Positions 4,633 to 6,958 of a stretch of DNA of 6,958 nucleotides are shown here, piece by piece (within the stretch, counting starts at the first letter, position 1; each line of letters opens with the position of its first letter). The position numbers and the translations under genes are program-made. Below the pieces are notes generated by a model, which searched no databases, was not told the origin of the DNA, and saw only the letters and a list, made by a program, of their open reading frames with translations. Source of the DNA: Eubacteriales bacterium (GTDB lineage Bacteria; Bacillota; Clostridia; Christensenellales; CAG-138); the NCBI GenBank assembly GCA_030695285.1, contig JAUYTF010000204.1, forward strand, positions 1 through 6,958, in the 5' to 3' direction.

Positions 4633-6381
4633 ATGCATCAAAACGATAAAGATTTCCCCCTGACAGCGGATCTGCGCGAGCATATCCTCTCCGAGTTGCC
4701 TTGCGGTCTTTGCGTCGCGCGGCAAGACGAGAGGCTTTCTGTTCTGTTTGCAAACGATAATTACTATCGCATGATCGGTTATGTGGACGCGGCGCAGGCG
4801 CAAGAAGATGGCCTGATCGGTGCGCTCGATTGTGTGGAGGCGGAGATGCGCGCGCAGATGCAGGCGCGCATGGCAGCGCTGGGTGCATCCGAGGAGCAGA
4901 CAATCGCGCTCGAAGCGCGGCTGCGGCGGCGGGACGGCACCTTCTTCTGGTCTATCGTGCATGCGTCCCGCGCGGACAGCGGCGGAGGATTGTGGATCTG
5001 CGCGTTTATGGATATCTCCGCGCAAAAACGCGTGGAAGAGGCGCTTCGCGTGCGCGAGGAGGAGTATCGAATCGCCGTTCGGCAGAGCGAAAAACTCGTC
5101 TTTCGATACGACATTGCCGAAAAAACCGTTTATCTACCGCCTGAGTCGGCTGAGCTGTTTCAAAAGGACGTGATTCACAACGTGCCGTCCTGTCTGGAAG
5201 AAAACAGCTTGATCAGTCCGGAAAGCGCGGACGCCTTTCGGGAACTTTATGCGCAGATCATCAGCGGCGCGCAACCGACCGGCTCCGCGGTATTGCATCT
5301 GAGCCTTAGCTGCGACAAAGGCGCGTTTGAATGGTATCACGTGGCATATTCGCTGATCTACTCCGAGGAGCGCACTCCCGCGCAGGCGGTCATCTCCCTG
5401 CAAAACGTGACGCAGCAGCATGAACGCGAGATTGCCTACCAGCGCTGGCAGAAGGCGTATGAGTCCATGCCGCAGAAGAACACGGCATATCTAGAGTTTG
5501 ATCTCACGCAGAACCGGATGGAAGCGCAAAAAGGCTCGCTGCTTTCGCCCGTGCCGGAACAGGCTCAGGATTCGATGGAACGCGTGATGCAGCATTTTCT
5601 TTCCAATTATGTGCATACTGACGATCGGGAGCGGATTCGCACGTTTACCGCGCGGGAGCATTTGCTCACGCAATATATTCGCGGCGCGCGATTGGAAAAA
5701 CAGGAGTACCGCCATCTGAAAGAGGATGAGAAGTATGTTTGGGTGCGGCTTAGCGTACAGATTCTGCCCGACCCGTATTCCTGCAACGTGCGTGCGTCCA
5801 TCCTCCTTCGCGATATCGACACGCAAAAACGCGAAGAGTTATCCGTGATGGATCAGCTGCGAACGGACGCGCTGACCGGCGCGCTCAACCGCGGGGCGTT
5901 TCTGGATGCGGCGGAAAAGATATTTTCGCAGCCGTGCAGCGCAGGCCTGCATGCGCTCGTCATGGTGGATGTCGATCATTTCAAGTGCATCAATGACCGC
6001 TTTGGTCACGGCTATGGAGACCGCGTGCTCACGCGCATCTGCGATGCGCTTCGAAGCGCGCTGCGTGCGGACGATCTCGTCGGCAGAATCGGCGGGGATG
6101 AATTTGTGCTGCTGCTCAAACATGTAGCCAGCCGTGAAGCGTTGCTCTCAAAGATCAACAGCCTCTGCTTGCAGCTGAATCAGCGCATCAGTGAGGATAT
6201 CGTGGTTTCCTGCAGCTTTGGCGCGGCGGCTTGTCCGCAGGACGGAACCAGCTTTGACGAGCTGTACTGGAAAGCGGATACCGCGCTCTATGCCGCAAAG
6301 GAGGCGGGGCGCAACTGCACGCGGGTGTATACGCCGGACATGGGTCGTCCGATGCCGCTCTTTGAGTCGGCAGAGGGATAA
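4633..6381 (+). CDS. Diguanylate cyclase with three PAS-like sensor regions and a GGDEF domain
   Basis: The product has 582 residues from the ATG at 4633, with GGAG at 4622-4625 placed 7 nt upstream; the frame opens earlier at a TTG (4582) with no good site. The C-terminal catalytic domain starts at DALTGALNR (412-420). Its GGDEF active site is intact at 487-491, and RADD at 478-481 is an inhibitory RxxD site at the correct 5-residue distance. The metal-binding VDVDHFKCINDRFGHGYGD segment and the terminal ADTALYAAKEAGRN helix are also present. It should therefore convert two GTP to cyclic-di-GMP and be product-inhibited. Before it lie three PAS-like regions at about 18-130, 145-262 and 283-400. 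The first ends in FMDISAQKRVEEAL, and the third in ILLRDIDTQKREEL, the usual PAS-to-linker junction; the middle one is more diverged. No membrane segments or EAL domain are seen, so it is a cytosolic sensor-synthase. The signal or cofactor is unknown. It is monocistronic, followed by a terminator. Confidence 0.93.
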   Translation: MHQNDKDFPLTADLREHILSELPCGLCVARQDERLSVLFANDNYYRMIGYVDAAQAQEDGLIGALDCVEAEMRAQMQARMAALGASEEQTIALEARLRRRDGTFFWSIVHASRADSGGGLWICAFMDISAQKRVEEALRVREEEYRIAVRQSEKLVFRYDIAEKTVYLPPESAELFQKDVIHNVPSCLEENSLISPESADAFRELYAQIISGAQPTGSAVLHLSLSCDKGAFEWYHVAYSLIYSEERTPAQAVISLQNVTQQHEREIAYQRWQKAYESMPQKNTAYLEFDLTQNRMEAQKGSLLSPVPEQAQDSMERVMQHFLSNYVHTDDRERIRTFTAREHLLTQYIRGARLEKQEYRHLKEDEKYVWVRLSVQILPDPYSCNVRASILLRDIDTQKREELSVMDQLRTDALTGALNRGAFLDAAEKIFSQPCSAGLHALVMVDVDHFKCINDRFGHGYGDRVLTRICDALRSALRADDLVGRIGGDEFVLLLKHVASREALLSKINSLCLQLNQRISEDIVVSCSFGAAACPQDGTSFDELYWKADTALYAAKEAGRNCTRVYTPDMGRPMPLFESAEG

Positions 6382-6410
6382 CAAGCAACGCTTCGCCCAA
6401 AAAAGTCAGA

Positions 6411-6440
6411 GGGCTGTCCAAAAATGACAGCCCATTTGTT
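6411..6440 (+). terminator. Rho-independent terminator of the cyclase gene
   Basis: GGGCTGTC (6411-6418) pairs perfectly with GACAGCCC (6426-6433) around a 7-nt CAAAAAT loop, followed by ATTTGTT. It begins 29 bp after the stop codon. The T-tract is short but the stem is strong. An A-run upstream (6399-6404) would give a T-run on the other strand, so it may also stop leftward transcription. Confidence 0.7.
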
Positions 6441-6450
6441 GTGCGGGAGA

Positions 6451-6590
6451 GCGGGCGGATGATATCCGCCCCTACAAGGGTATGCGGTGTGCTAGAAAAC
6501 GAAGAATCCTTAAAAAAATTGATTCTCAGGAAAAAACGAAAGTATAGATCGTATCTTACGTCTTTGTAGGGGCGGATATCATCCGCCCGC
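6451..6590. repeat. Inverted pair of a 27-bp palindromic repeat around an 86-bp spacer (MITE-like or REP-like)
   Basis: The 27 bases at 6451-6477 recur as an exact reverse complement at 6564-6590. Each copy contains its own perfect hairpin (GGGCGGAT-GAT-ATCCGCCC at 6453-6471; the mirror at 6570-6588) followed by a CCTACAA tail that faces the spacer. A further short inverted match (GTATGCGG at 6480-6487, CCGCATAC at 6587-6594) lies near the ends. The 86-bp spacer (6478-6563) is AT-rich, has no reading frame of note, and holds AGAATC/GATTCT (6503-6508, 6521-6526) around an A-run. From memory, hairpins of this GGGCGGATGATATCCGCCC type recur between genes in gut Clostridia. It lies between the tail ends of converging genes, so mobility, transcription stop or RNA-end protection are all possible. 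Confidence 0.75.
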
Positions 6591-6650
6591 ATACAAGGAG
6601 CACAAAGGGGTTTCCTTTTCTAGACGGCACCTTTTTCTGCCCAAGCAGCG

Positions 6651-6958
6651 CTATAGATCGGAAAAACTGGACAGCGTGTAGTCTCGGTCTTCGCCGTCGG
6701 CAATCGCTTCGTAGGCAGAGAGCCCCAGTTGCTTATGCTCATACGCGAGCGCTTCGTCCCCCAGCGCTTTGTAGGCGCGCGCGACCGCCTCATATCCAAA
6801 CGCGAGGTCAATACCGCCGATGCCGTTTTTCAGGCAAAGCGCGAGGGAATACGCCCCGTGCAGCAGCGCAAGCTGTCCTTCGCCCAATATGCTGTAAACA
6901 CGGGAGACCTGCCATTCGCCGCGCGCGTTGTTGACGAGGCTGCACTCCTCGCGCCAGA
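6651..6958 (-). CDS. Hypothetical helical (TPR-like) protein, C-terminal part
   Basis: About 101 residues before the TAG at 6651 are visible; the frame is open through the right edge, so the N-terminus lies outside the window. The visible part begins WREECSLVNNARGEWQVSRV and continues as paired amphipathic helices: YSILGEGQLALLHGAYSLALCLKNGI, FGYEAVARAYKALGDEALAYEHKQLGLSAYEAI, ending DGEDRDYTLSSFSDL. Ala, Leu, Tyr and Gly at TPR-like spacing (A-x-A-Y-x-A-L-G-D) suggest a tetratricopeptide-type helical repeat. Conserved proteins with this NNARGEWQVSRVY and EDR pattern are known to me only as hypothetical. An internal TTG at 6885 could be read as a start, but coding-quality sequence continues upstream of it. 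There is no clear terminator between the stop and the repeat pair to its left. No function is proposed. Confidence 0.72.
   Translation of the reverse strand, partial: WREECSLVNNARGEWQVSRVYSILGEGQLALLHGAYSLALCLKNGIGGIDLAFGYEAVARAYKALGDEALAYEHKQLGLSAYEAIADGEDRDYTLSSFSDL

Overview
The window looks like chromosomal DNA from a Gram-positive, low-to-mid GC Firmicute, most likely a gut-type member of the class Clostridia. This is inferred from strong AGGAGG/GAGGA-type ribosome binding sites, consensus TATAAT and extended -10 promoters, a VanZ-family membrane protein, a DUF2804 protein, a small DUF6485-like cysteine-rich protein, and palindromic GC-rich hairpin repeats with the core GGGCGGATGATATCCGCCC. 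The species cannot be named from the sequence. I see no phage, plasmid, CRISPR, rRNA or tRNA features.

Layout, left to right. (1) 1-545, minus strand: the N-terminal part of a VanZ-like membrane protein, cut by the window edge. (2) 546-781: a divergent promoter region with an extended -10 promoter for VanZ and a TATAAT promoter facing right. (3) 782-1810, plus: a 342-aa DUF2804 protein. (4) 1894-2544, plus: a 216-aa HAD-superfamily phosphatase-like protein, separated from the previous gene by three small hairpins and probably co-transcribed with it. (5) 2565-2590: a stable hairpin between converging genes. (6) 2647-2835, minus: a 62-aa protein with eight cysteines. (7) 2892-4100, minus: a 402-aa, 12-helix major facilitator transporter, 56 bp upstream of the Cys-rich gene and probably in one operon with it. 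(8) 4101-4632: a 532-bp divergent intergenic region, AT-rich on its right side, with two perfect palindromes and a matching TGATATACT promoter element facing each way. (9) 4633-6381, plus: a 582-aa soluble diguanylate cyclase with three PAS-like sensor regions and intact GGDEF and inhibitory sites. (10) 6411-6440: a terminator, followed by two inverted copies of a 27-bp palindromic repeat around an 86-bp spacer (6451-6590). (11) 6651-6958, minus: the C-terminal part of a helical, TPR-like hypothetical protein, cut by the right edge.

The genes do not form one recognisable pathway. The diguanylate cyclase would feed cyclic-di-GMP signalling from a cytosolic cue. The transporter and the phosphatase-like enzyme are generic metabolic functions with unknown substrates. 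I found no convincing new multi-gene system. The points most worth a second look are the inverted repeat pair near 6451-6590, the palindromes in the transporter/cyclase intergenic region, the Asn-substituted HAD motif, and the transporter plus Cys-rich mini-protein pair.
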